Source: Chloroflexota bacterium
GTDB taxonomy: Bacteria; Chloroflexota; Limnocylindria; Limnocylindrales; CSP1-4
Assembly: GCA_003157175.1 (NCBI GenBank)
Contig: PMIQ01000073.1
Span: 1-11,845 of the forward strand
Direction: 5' to 3'
DNA length: 11,845 nt
Shown here: piece after piece, positions 1 to 7,202 of the stretch
Numbering within the stretch: the stretch's first letter is position 1
How the letters are laid out: every line of letters begins with the position of its first letter
Notes under the pieces: model-generated
Seen by the model: only the letters and a program-made list of their open reading frames with translations
Told to the model about the DNA's origin: nothing
The model's database searches: none
Position numbers and translations under genes: made by a program

Positions 1-26
1 CGACGGGGCGCGGCCCGAGACGCTGA

Positions 27-626
27 GGCCGCCGCGGCGCTCGAGCCAGGGTCTGTGTCGGCACCCCGGCCGGACCGCAGCTCTACCTTGTCGAGGCACG
101 CTTTGGCGGCGCCCTCGACGATCGCTCACAGGCAGCCCTGCAGCAGGTGCGGGCCGATCCCTCGCCCGATCCCCTGGCCTACACCACTCGCTTCTCACCC
201 GCCGATGAAGCTCTCGCGGTCGATGCCGGCTGGCGGGCCAACGTCGAGTTCGCCCCGAGCGAGGACGTCCGCTCCGCGCTCTTCGATACACCGCTCGGGA
301 CGCTCTCGGATCCGTTCGTGCTCGATGGCAAACTCGCCTGCGCGATCGTGTACTCCCGAACCAGCGGCGTCCCCTCGGCTCGAACGGCGGCCCGTCTGTC
401 TCTCGATGGCTTCGATGCCTGGTATAGCGGCCAACGGGCGACGGCCACCGTCACGCGGATCGACAACCCCCTGCCCGAACTCGAGTCCCCTTCTCCGAGT
501 CCCTCACCTACTCCCGCTCTACCGACCATCCCGGGTCTTGCTACCCCGGCTCTGCCGAGCATCCCGGGTCTGCCTGTGGCCACACCGGTCAAGACCGACT
601 CCCTGGGGCTGCCGGTGCTGCCGTAG
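27..626 (+). CDS. Peptidyl-prolyl cis-trans isomerase (parvulin/SurA-like), C-terminal part, start missing
   Basis: The frame is open from 27 to the TAG at 624-626. It reads like the late part of a parvulin-type rotamase: LYLVEARFGG near 96, then GWRANVEF, LFDTPLGTLSDPFVL (the usual lF..pvGtlsdPf pattern) and a FDAWYSGQRATATVTRID end. Such proteins are exported foldases that isomerise X-Pro bonds in secreted proteins. After the domain comes a Ser/Pro-rich tail with imperfect repeats of the type LPxIPGL. An in-frame TGA at 24-26 closes the frame on the left, and no ATG, GTG or TTG precedes the GTG at 147, which already lies inside the conserved part. The gene is therefore either frameshifted close to the window edge (frame 1 is open there) or a remnant. 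The family call rests on pattern recognition only; the fact that the frame codes is fairly secure. Confidence 0.6.
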   Translation, partial: GRRGARARVCVGTPAGPQLYLVEARFGGALDDRSQAALQQVRADPSPDPLAYTTRFSPADEALAVDAGWRANVEFAPSEDVRSALFDTPLGTLSDPFVLDGKLACAIVYSRTSGVPSARTAARLSLDGFDAWYSGQRATATVTRIDNPLPELESPSPSPSPTPALPTIPGLATPALPSIPGLPVATPVKTDSLGLPVLP

Positions 627-649
627 GGCGGGAGGGAGGAGGGGGAGGG
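626..649 (+). other. G-run tract, potential G-quadruplex
   Basis: Directly after the isomerase stop codon the plus strand carries five runs of at least three G separated by loops of 1-4 bases (GGG C GGG A GGG AGGA GGGGG A GGG). This fits the usual four-run quadruplex pattern. It lies at the junction between the isomerase gene and the insertion-sequence remnant. Whether it folds is not known. Confidence 0.4.
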
Positions 650-800
650 AGACTTCGAATACCTCGAGATCTTCCATAACCGCCAGCGCCGTCACTCGGC
701 TCTTGGCATGCTTACACCAGTCGAGTTCGAGACTCGGCATCAGACCGAGACGGTGGCCTGATTTCCAGAAACGCGACTCCACGAAACTCAGGGCAGCCCA
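648..800 (+). mobile_element. IS3-family insertion sequence remnant: transposase C-terminus plus right terminal repeat
   Basis: From 651 the plus strand reads FEYLEIFHNRQRRHSALGML followed by TPVEFE, ending at a TGA at 759-761. This is the characteristic end of the DDE (rve) integrase domain of IS3-family OrfB, whose consensus is FeYIEvFYNRqRrHSaLGylsPveFE. The first conserved residues appear abruptly at about 651, so more than 80% of the transposase and the left end are gone. After the stop, 762-800 has the look of an IS3-type right terminal repeat (ACTCCACGAAACTCAGGGCA, then ending in CA), placing the element border near 800. The border is inferred because the left end needed for comparison is absent. 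The element cannot move by itself. Confidence 0.8.
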
Positions 801-809
801 GAGTCTCCA

Positions 810-998
810 TCAAAGCCAGGGCGAAACCAGATCGACCGTTCTGATACGAGTTCGACGCCGTGAAAGGGCGAAGAGTGCGAAGTTCAATGCGCCTGCACCC
901 AACATGACGAGCCAGGCCGCAACTACGGCCGACCCTAGATCGACGGTTGGCATCTGAACGCGGGAGCCCCATCGGTAGCAGGGTCGAGTGAAGTTCAT
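810..998 (-). CDS. Small single-TM protein, coupled to the upstream membrane-protein gene
   Basis: This is a 62-residue frame whose ATG (996-998) overlaps the TGA (995-997) of the upstream 3-TM gene as ATGA, an arrangement typical of translational coupling. Residues about 21-44 form one hydrophobic, Ala/Gly/Leu-rich segment (AVVAAWLVMLGAGALNFALF), followed at once by a basic stretch RRRTRIR. This suggests N-out/C-in insertion by the positive-inside rule. A second possible ATG lies at residue 16 (951-953). No Shine-Dalgarno sequence is convincing at either start. The stop lies about 10 bp from the inferred end of the IS3 remnant. The family is not recognised. It could be an accessory to the neighbouring membrane protein, or the 3' part of that gene displaced by a frameshift. 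Confidence 0.4.
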   Translation of the reverse strand: MNFTRPCYRWGSRVQMPTVDLGSAVVAAWLVMLGAGALNFALFALSRRRTRIRTVDLVSPWL

Positions 999-1330
999 CT
1001 CGCATAATGCAGCAGGAGGAACACCCAGCCAAGGCTCAGGCCTACCTCTGCGCCCACGCTGGGCAGCGAGAGTGGGCTCCCGGGCGTCCAGCCCGCAACC
1101 CACACGGCGGCCGGGAATGCCTCGAGGAGCAGGCTAACCGCGACCAGATAGACTCGGCGGTACGGCCCCAGTACCAACGGAAAGCGTGAGTAGCTCCACC
1201 GCAACAAGCGTGGAAGCCGGAGCCTCCGCGGATAGACCACCGCTCCCACAAGCGGCGTCGTGACGATCACGAAGAGACCTAAGCCAACGACGCAAGTTAC
1301 GCCAGGCGCATACAACTGACTGCTCAACAC
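995..1330 (-). CDS. Small 3-TM membrane protein immediately downstream of the RHS piece (immunity candidate)
   Basis: This frame codes for 111 residues with about three hydrophobic segments: GVTCVVGLGLFVIVTTPLVG; VYLVAVSLLLEAFPAAVWVA; and VGLSLGWVFLLL. A basic loop (PRRLRLPRLLRW) follows the first. The chosen GTG at 1328-1330 has GGAGAG five bases upstream (1336-1341) and begins 26 bp after the RHS stop. A longer version starting with GTG at 1376-1378 overlaps the RHS gene by 22 bp and has a poorer ribosome site. It is not recognised as a known family. Small membrane proteins placed directly behind polymorphic-toxin tips are often cognate immunity proteins, especially when the toxin acts at a membrane; that role here is inference from position and topology only. 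Confidence 0.5.
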   Translation of the reverse strand: MLSSQLYAPGVTCVVGLGLFVIVTTPLVGAVVYPRRLRLPRLLRWSYSRFPLVLGPYRRVYLVAVSLLLEAFPAAVWVAGWTPGSPLSLPSVGAEVGLSLGWVFLLLHYAR

Positions 1331-1356
1331 CACGACTCTCCAGGTTGCGGCCGTGA

Positions 1357-3364
1357 TTAGGGAAGAAGACGATCGCACGCGGCCGAAATGCCGCCGCCAA
1401 TCCCACTCGAGATGAATCCGCCAAAGAAGATGTCCTTGAGTGGAGCGCCGGAAGGCAACGCATTTGAGATGGCGCCTCCGATGGTCGAGGCGCCCAATTC
1501 ACATGGGTTCGGTAGTTGCCCTGGATGTCTGGCCGTTTGGGACGCTCCATCTGACATAAAGCCGGCGTACGCTCCTTGCGCCAATTTGTCCCGAATGGAG
1601 GCGCCCGCGCCCACTGCATCCAACATACCTGCCGACCCCACCGAAAGGACCATGTCGAGGGGATTAGCCCCTGCAAGAAGATCGCTGTTGCCCCCAAGTT
1701 TGTTCTTGATAACCGTCGCCCCTACGTAGGCTAAGGCAGCGCCTGCGCAGGCCGTCCCGGCTGCCAGAGCCAGGCAAACGGCGGCGGTGGTGGTAATCGC
1801 CGCAGCCCACTGAACTGTCGGATTGCCCGCCACATCACGCCCCAAGTCGCCGGCTGTGCCGACGGCGTTGTTAGCGATGCAGAACGGGTTGCCCTTGCAA
1901 TCCACGTTGGAGCGCGACGCCGCCCCCGCCGCGGTCTGACTGTCTCGGAGTACGGCTTTGCGATCTACGGCGGCCAGCGCGTTGGTGGTGGCAAGGACCT
2001 TGCGATGGCTGAATTGGTGCTCCTCGTTGTTGCCCACCTGGGTCCACAGCGAGGCAAGCGGGTCAGAAGGCGCGGTATGGAAGATGGAGAACGAGCGGTC
2101 CCAGGAGTCGTCGTCCGCCAGGGCCTGCCTCTCCTCCGCAATCTGCTCCTTCTCCCCGATCGACTGGTCCTCGTCGTACATGAAACGATGGCCATCGGGG
2201 TCCACCAGGGTCGCCGGGTTAGCACTGGCATAGAGGTAGCGATTGAGGGTAAGCGGGTTCTGGGCAGATCCTGCGACCGAGTCGAAGCTCGTGAAGGCGC
2301 CCAGAGAGGGATCGTAGGAGCGGGCTCCGAAGTCATACAGATCGGTGCCCGAGCCGATGTCGGACTCCAGGATCCGGCCCCCGAAGCGCCACGGCACGGT
2401 GAGACCCGATGAGGCGCTCCAGAGGCCGACCGTCTCGCCGTAGGGGTCGTAGCGGTAGGCGGAGAGATAGAGCGGGCTCGCACCGGGGCCCAGGGCGGCG
2501 ACGATGTTGCCGTGGAGATCGGCGATCAGATAGCCCGACACCGAGCCAGCGGTCCCCTGGCTCAAGCGATCGCCTATGGCATCGATGGCGCTATAGGTCA
2601 CTACACCACCGCTGCACTCCGAGCTGATCTGATCCGACGTGCCCAGGTACTCGTAGCTCGTGGTAGCACCCGAGCCGATGGTCTGGCTCGCGTGACGGCC
2701 TGCGGCATCGATGACAAAGACGACCTTCTGGGCCGCTGTGCCATCGTCGATGGTGAGCAGATGCCCGGCGGGGTCGTACGTATAGGTGGTGGGTAGCAGG
2801 GTCGAGGAGTCCGGACCGGCGGGCTGGCTCGTGAGGAGGTTGCCCAGATGGTCGTAGGTGAAGGCTGAGGCACCGGACCCGTCCGAGTTGGGGCCCTTGG
2901 CGATCAGCTCGTCGTTGGCGTCATACCAGTAGTAGAAGGTCACGCCGTTCTCGGTCGCGATCGTGCGGTTGCCATCGGCATCGTAGGTGTAGGCGCGGGC
3001 ATCGGGGATCGAGCCCCCGAAGGAGCTGGTCTTGACCCGGTTGGCGGCGTCGTACGTGTACGACTCGACCCCGCTGTAGGCGAGGCTCGGGTTGGGGGAG
3101 CCGCTGCCACCGGTGAGGTTCAAGGTCTGGGTCTCGGAGGCGACGTTGCCATCTAGATCGTACGTCCGCCCGATCGTGTCGTTGCTCGACTGCCCGGTGC
3201 GCCCGATCGAGAGGCTCACCGGGCGCTTGGCGCCATCGTACGCGAGGCCGATCGATGTCAGGCGCCAATTTGACCAGGAACGCAGGCCCAGTGGAGCTTC
3301 ATAGGCGCGGCCGCCGGAGCAGACCTGGCCCGATACCGGAGGCCGGCGCCGGGCCGGCAACGGT
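1357..3364 (-). CDS. YD-repeat/RHS protein, C-terminal piece with complete RHS core and variable tip, 5'-truncated
   Basis: RHS/YD proteins build a beta-cage shell around a C-terminal effector. YD motifs are visible at 3145-3171 (RTYDLDGN), 3037-3060 (YTYDAANR), 2965-2991 (YTYDADGNR), 2839-2862 (FTYDHLGN) and 2761-2784 (YTYDPAGH). The RHS-associated core occupies about 2185-2480: YDPYGE, FGGRILE, DLYDFGARSYDPSLGAF, NRYLYASANP and finally NPATLVDPDGH. After DPDGH comes a 275-residue tip (1360-2184) with a charged first third, a Gly/Ala-rich hydrophobic stretch (about 1711-1815) and six Cys. Family members are usually well over 1,000 residues; recognisable homology begins only near 3258. No ATG, GTG or TTG lies in frame between the typA stop and the GTG at PVSLSIG. 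The frame stays open into typA (GTG at 3442-3444), but that start has no ribosome site. It may be a silent tip or pseudogene. Confidence 0.8.
3342..3358 (-). terminator. Hairpin just downstream of typA (possible terminator)
   Basis: GCCGGC-GCCGG-GCCGGC forms a 6-bp GC stem with a 5-base loop, 6 bases after the typA stop on the minus strand. There is no T-tract, so factor-independent termination is uncertain. In this GC-rich context a six-base self-complementary repeat can also arise by chance. Confidence 0.3.
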
Positions 3365-5326
3365 CTAGCCCTTTTCGCGCTCCGCCATGGCGCGGTCGTA
3401 TTCGCGTCCGGCGATGCGGCGACGGTCGTGTTGCGAGAGGACACGTTTGCGCAGCCGGATCGACTTGGGCGTCACTTCGACCAGTTCGTCGGCCCCGATG
3501 AACTCGATCGCGGATTCGAGCGTCAGCTCCCGTGGCGGCGTCAGCCGGATCGCCTCGTCGTGCGAGTGCGTCCGCATGTTCGTCAGCTTCTTTTCTTTGG
3601 TCGCGTTGACGTCCATATCGTCCGGTCGGGCGTTCTCGCCGATGACCATTCCCTCGTACACGTCCACGCCGCTGCCGATGAACAGCTCTGAACGGTCCTG
3701 CAGGTTGAACAGGCCGTAGCCGTTCGAGGTGCCCTGCCTGTCCGCCACGAGCACGCCGGTCGTCCGGTGCGTGACCTCGCCGGCCCACGGACCGTAGCCC
3801 TCCCCGATCTGGTGCATCAGCGCCGTCCCGCGCGTCTCGGTGAGCAGCTGGCCGCGGAAGCCGATCAGGCCGCGGACTGGAATGACGTACTCCATCCGAA
3901 CGCGGCCGTCGGCGTCGGTGCTCATCTGCTCCAGCCGACCCTGCCGGTCCGCCAGCGCCGCCTGTACCGGGCCGATGAACTCCGGCGGGATGTCGACCGT
4001 GATCCGCTCGTACGGCTCGTGAGTCTCGCCGCCGACCGTGCGCAGGATCACTTCCGGTCGGCTGACCTGCACCTCGTAGCCCTCGCGGCGCATCTGCTCG
4101 ATGAGGATCGCCAGCTGGAGCTCGCCTCGGCCCAGGACCTCGAAGGTGTCGGCCGAGTCCGTCGGCACGAACTGGATGGAGACGTTGCCGAGGACTTCCT
4201 TCTCGAGCCGGGCCCTGATGTGGCGACTCGTGACATAGCGGCCCTCGCGCCCGGAGAGCGGCGAGGTGTTTGCCCCGAAGGTCATGCTCAGCGTCGGGGC
4301 GTCCAGATCCAGGCGCTGCATCGGCCGCGGATCTGCGGGGTCCGTGATGGTATCGCCGATCGTCACGTCTGGGATCCCGGCCAGGGCCACGATGTCGCCC
4401 GGGAAGGCTTCGTCAATGTCGACGCGCTCGATGCCGTGGGCGGTGGTGAGGCTCGTCACGGTTCCGCTCAGGACGACGGTGCGGCCCGGGACGATCGTGC
4501 CGTCCGTGTCCTCCTCCTCCTCGCGCACGATGACGATCCGGCCGCCCATCTTGATCGAGCCGTTCCAGACACGGCCGACGGCCATTCGGCCGACGTAGTC
4601 GTTGGCAGACAGGTTGGTAACCAGCAGCTGGAGCGGATGGTCCGGCACGTATCTCGGCGCCGGAGTGTGCTCGATCAGCAGTTCGAAGAGCGGCCGAAGG
4701 TCGGTCCCGGGGTTAGCCAGATCCATCGTCGAGGTCCCGGCCTTGGCGTTGGTGTACACCACCGGGAAGTCGATCTGATGCTCATCCGCGCCGAGGTCCA
4801 TGAACAGCTCGTAGACGGCGTCGAGGACCTCCGGCGACCGCGCATCGGAGCGATCGATCTTGTTGATCGCGACGACGACCGGCAGGTGGTGCGACATGGC
4901 CTTCTGGAGAACGTAGCGCGTCTGCGGCAGCGGGCCCTCCGCCGCGTCCACGAGCAGCAGCACCGAGTCGACCATGTTCAGGCTGCGCTCGACCTCACCG
5001 CCGAAGTCGGCATGGCCGGGCGTGTCGACGATGTTCAGGCGTATGCCGTCGTAGTCGACCGCGGTCTGCTTGGCGAGGATCGTGATCCCCTTCTCCCGCT
5101 CCAGGTCATTCGAGTCCATGACCCGATCGACGACGACCTGGTTGGCCCGGAAGGCACCGGCCTGGCGCAGCATCGCGTCGACGAGCGTGGTCTTGCCGTG
5201 ATCGACGTGGGCGACGATGGCGACATTGCGGACGTCGGCCCGGACCGAGGTCGCGGCGTCGACGGAGCGCACCTGACCGGGGTGCTCGAATTCGAAGGGC
5301 GTGGGGGAACCGGGTGAGGTACTCAT
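3365..5326 (-). CDS. typA: Ribosome-associated translational GTPase TypA/BipA
   Basis: A 653-residue member of the elongation-factor GTPase superfamily that binds the 70S ribosome and supports ribosome assembly and stress growth. G1 AHVDHGKTT is at residues 39-47, the switch region EREKGITI at 76-83, G3 DTPGH at 101-105 and G4 NKID at 155-158. The BipA-specific C-terminus is present, with [19 protein letters not shown] followed by a run ending [17 protein letters not shown]. BipA is usually about 600-615 residues; the surplus is mainly about 30 residues before G1. The ATG at 5324-5326 is chosen because the frame further upstream (to 5815) runs under the divergent gene and has no BipA character. 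No clear Shine-Dalgarno sequence precedes it; GACAAT at about 5336-5341 could be a -10 of a short-leader transcript. It is divergent from the 5448 gene across 121 bp. Confidence 0.96.
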   Translation of the reverse strand: MSTSPGSPTPFEFEHPGQVRSVDAATSVRADVRNVAIVAHVDHGKTTLVDAMLRQAGAFRANQVVVDRVMDSNDLEREKGITILAKQTAVDYDGIRLNIVDTPGHADFGGEVERSLNMVDSVLLLVDAAEGPLPQTRYVLQKAMSHHLPVVVAINKIDRSDARSPEVLDAVYELFMDLGADEHQIDFPVVYTNAKAGTSTMDLANPGTDLRPLFELLIEHTPAPRYVPDHPLQLLVTNLSANDYVGRMAVGRVWNGSIKMGGRIVIVREEEEDTDGTIVPGRTVVLSGTVTSLTTAHGIERVDIDEAFPGDIVALAGIPDVTIGDTITDPADPRPMQRLDLDAPTLSMTFGANTSPLSGREGRYVTSRHIRARLEKEVLGNVSIQFVPTDSADTFEVLGRGELQLAILIEQMRREGYEVQVSRPEVILRTVGGETHEPYERITVDIPPEFIGPVQAALADRQGRLEQMSTDADGRVRMEYVIPVRGLIGFRGQLLTETRGTALMHQIGEGYGPWAGEVTHRTTGVLVADRQGTSNGYGLFNLQDRSELFIGSGVDVYEGMVIGENARPDDMDVNATKEKKLTNMRTHSHDEAIRLTPPRELTLESAIEFIGADELVEVTPKSIRLRKRVLSQHDRRRIAGREYDRAMAEREKG

Positions 5327-5447
5327 GGGCGGCCAAATTGTCGCACAGTCCCGTAAAGCCCGGCTCCGCGGGACAGGCGTCGCAGATCGCCGGCCCTTCA
5401 ACCGTCCCGCCCCGGCAGCCGCTACACTCGGGGGCAGGAGATCGCAC
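5327..5447. promoter_or_regulatory. Divergent intergenic region between typA and the MobA-like gene
   Basis: The 121-bp spacer must hold promoters for both directions. Visible elements are TACACT at 5423-5428 (possible -10 for the plus gene), AGGAG at 5436-5440 seven bases before its ATG, and an inverted repeat GTCCCG (5348-5353) / CGGGAC (5369-5374) with a 15-base spacer that could be an operator or hairpin. No convincing -35 at normal spacing was found for either side. Confidence 0.35.
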
Positions 5448-6104
5448 ATGACCGTTGCCGCCGTTGTCATCGTCCCGGAGCCACCGGCCGCCCTTGTCCC
5501 GGCCGACGGAGAGCCCGCTCTTCGCCGTCTGGCACAGGTCGCCTGGTCCGGAGGCGCCCTGCCAACAGTTGTCGTCGTCGCCGAGGTTTCCGAGGAGTTG
5601 CGGCGGGCGGTCGCAGGTCTCGCCGTCACGCTGACCAGCCCCCGGCCGGACGAGCCGCGCGGTATCGCCTGGTTCGTGCACGGGATGCGGACCGCGGTCG
5701 AGACTGTCGCCGAGACATCGGCTGCGCTCCTGTGGCCTTTCAAGTTCGTGTGGGTCGATCCGGAGACAGTCACCTCGCTCGTCGAGGCGCACGGAACCAC
5801 TCCGGAGGCCATCATCCGAGCGGCCTACGGCGGGCAGCCCGGCTTTCCGATACTCATCCCGGTGGCCCTGGTCGACCGGCTGGCCGCGCTGTCGGGGCAG
5901 CACGGCGAAGAGGCGGTGCAATCGCTCGCGGCGGCAGGCGTCGCCGTCCGCCGGATCGAGCTGGGCGACCCGGGGATCGTGCACGACATCTCGGCGGCTC
6001 GCGCCGATCTGCCCCCCTACCAGGGCCCGCCCGAGCCGGCCGGAGGACCGCCCCCCGATTGGAACTCGGCCCTGGCGGCGCAGGCTGCAGACCCGCCTCG
6101 GTAG
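5448..6104 (+). CDS. MobA-like nucleotidyltransferase-fold protein, catalytic motifs degenerate
   Basis: This 218-residue protein starts at the ATG at 5448-5450, with AGGAG seven bases upstream. Its middle and C-terminal parts follow the MobA/MocA-type NTP-transferase layout: WVDPETVTSLVEAH (102-115), an AAYGGQPGFPILIPVALVDRL stretch (125-145; compare the family's ...GrrGhPvllp...), and VRRIELGDPGIVHDI (167-181; compare the family's v.vddpgvl.DiDtp). The nucleotide-binding signature expected at the N-terminus (LAAGxSxRMGxxK) is replaced by VVIVPEPPAALVPADGEP, and the metal-binding aspartate of the usual DxP motif is not seen in LLWPFKFVWVDP. It ends in a Pro-rich tail. Cytidylyl- or guanylyltransferase activity on molybdopterin is therefore doubtful. 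It may be a pseudoenzyme or regulator. The fold assignment is moderately sure; the function is unknown. Confidence 0.75.
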   Translation: MTVAAVVIVPEPPAALVPADGEPALRRLAQVAWSGGALPTVVVVAEVSEELRRAVAGLAVTLTSPRPDEPRGIAWFVHGMRTAVETVAETSAALLWPFKFVWVDPETVTSLVEAHGTTPEAIIRAAYGGQPGFPILIPVALVDRLAALSGQHGEEAVQSLAAAGVAVRRIELGDPGIVHDISAARADLPPYQGPPEPAGGPPPDWNSALAAQAADPPR

Positions 6105-6109
6105 CTCGA

Positions 6110-6132
6110 GTCGGCCGCGGGTCGCGGCCGAC
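6110..6132. terminator. Strong hairpin between convergent genes, likely bidirectional terminator
   Basis: GTCGGCCGCG (6110-6119) and CGCGGCCGAC (6123-6132) form a perfect 10-bp stem with a 3-base loop, 5 bases after the stop at 6104 and 14 bases after the minus-strand stop at 6147. The position between two converging stops fits a shared terminator. No T-run follows on either strand. Confidence 0.55.
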
Positions 6133-6146
6133 AGATTGCGCCCGCG

Positions 6147-7151
6147 CTACTTTATCGTCGGCGATGGGATCGGCAACACGTCACCGACGTTCGTAAACGT
6201 ATACGTCGTCGAAATGTTGAGCAGGTTCGTCCCCGTGCCGTCGCTGGCATCGGTCCAGGCTCTGAAGGTCGCGTAGAGGGGCGAACCGTCGCTGCCGACC
6301 CACAGCACGAGTTTCGTGTGCTGCGGGCTGGCGTTGAGGCCAAGGCTGCTAACGTCCACGCCGCTCAACTTGCCGGGGTCCGGAGTCCACCACGGGGTGC
6401 TCTCGAGCTTGTCGGCCGGGGCTCCGCTCAGGACATCCGCACCGTCGTACTGGAGCATGCGAGGCTCGGACAGCGAGAAGAGCGGGCTCAGGATGATGAA
6501 CGGAGAGAACCCGGGCTGGGCCTTCCACGCCCCGGTGGGCAGCCGGCGCTGGAAGTAGGTTCCATTCACCAGGCGCCATTCATAGGTCACGGCCCCGATC
6601 TGCTGTGTTCCCGATTCGTTGCCGCCGGCGCAATCGACCTCCATGTTCACGACAGACGATACCGAGCGGGCATCGACATTTTCTCGCGCATTTACGGACA
6701 CGGTCGTCCGGATGGACACGTGCATGTTCAGGTTGGGATCGGCGAGCTGCGCGAGCGTCTTGGTCAGGACCGGGGGCAGAGTGGGCACAGGGGTCGGCGT
6801 CGCCGGCCTCGTGACGACGATGTCCTGGCGCGGGGTTGGTACCGGCGCCTCGAATGCGCCCATTGCCACCAATCCACCTACAGCCAACGCCGTGACAACG
6901 AGGGCCACGCCAATCGCGGCCAGGAAGCCCAGCCCGGACCTACCGCCCGACGGCACCGATACGGGCACCTCGGGCTGCTCGGCGAACTGTGTGCCCATGT
7001 ACTTCTCAGCGTACGAACCCGAGCCGGCTTCCGGCGCGTCGGGGGAAGGGGTGTAGGCCGCTCCGCACCTCGAGCAGTTGGGAAGCCCCGCCTCGAAAAC
7101 CCCGTGGCAACGGCGGCAGCGAACGTATCTCTCGTCTGTTCCCGATTCCAT
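6147..7151 (-). CDS. Zinc-ribbon / single-TM protein with large exported LppX/LolA-like domain
   Basis: A 334-residue protein of unknown function. The N-terminus has two CxxC pairs (C12-C15 and C26-C29), a cytoplasmic zinc ribbon. A Ser/Pro/Glu linker follows, then one TM helix at about residues 73-98, a Pro/Thr spacer (VPTPRQ...PATPTPVPTLPP), and an exported domain of about 210 residues beginning LTKTLAQLADPN. This domain resembles the LppX/LprG/LolA-type lipid-binding fold found in many high-GC lineages (TYEWRLVNGTYFQR); that resemblance is impressionistic. The ATG at 7149-7151 is chosen because GGAGA lies five bases upstream (7157-7161). ATGs at 7161-7163 and 7173-7175 would add 4 or 8 residues and lack a ribosome site. 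It follows aspS after 51 bp and is probably co-transcribed with it. Confidence 0.75.
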   Translation of the reverse strand: MESGTDERYVRCRRCHGVFEAGLPNCSRCGAAYTPSPDAPEAGSGSYAEKYMGTQFAEQPEVPVSVPSGGRSGLGFLAAIGVALVVTALAVGGLVAMGAFEAPVPTPRQDIVVTRPATPTPVPTLPPVLTKTLAQLADPNLNMHVSIRTTVSVNARENVDARSVSSVVNMEVDCAGGNESGTQQIGAVTYEWRLVNGTYFQRRLPTGAWKAQPGFSPFIILSPLFSLSEPRMLQYDGADVLSGAPADKLESTPWWTPDPGKLSGVDVSSLGLNASPQHTKLVLWVGSDGSPLYATFRAWTDASDGTGTNLLNISTTYTFTNVGDVLPIPSPTIK

Positions 7152-7202
7152 CCCGTTCTCCATGTTCGGCCGCATGGCCGTTTCTGGTTCTGGTTGTGTC
7201 CC

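Noticed and set aside
55..957. 300-residue plus-strand open frame
   Set aside because: Overlaps the isomerase tail and IS remnant in another frame; Arg/Ser/Pro-rich nonsense composition.
712..1032. 106-residue minus-strand open frame
   Set aside because: Runs through the IS terminal repeat and transposase remnant in antisense; the ATGA-coupled frame at 810-998 is better supported.
1134..1697. 187-residue minus-strand open frame
   Set aside because: Covers the RHS tip and the 3-TM gene in another frame without coherent hydrophobic or domain pattern.
3365..3444. GTG start for the RHS protein at 3442-3444
   Set aside because: It lies inside the typA coding end, has no ribosome site, and the added residues do not resemble YD repeats.
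3767..5317. 516-residue plus-strand open frame
   Set aside because: Lies fully antisense to typA and is rich in Arg, Asp, Gly and Val with no domain pattern; it is a GC-rich shadow frame.
5327..5815. N-terminal extension of typA to an 816-residue protein
   Set aside because: The extension runs antisense through the MobA-like gene and has no relation to the BipA N-terminus; the ATG at 5324-5326 fits the family better.
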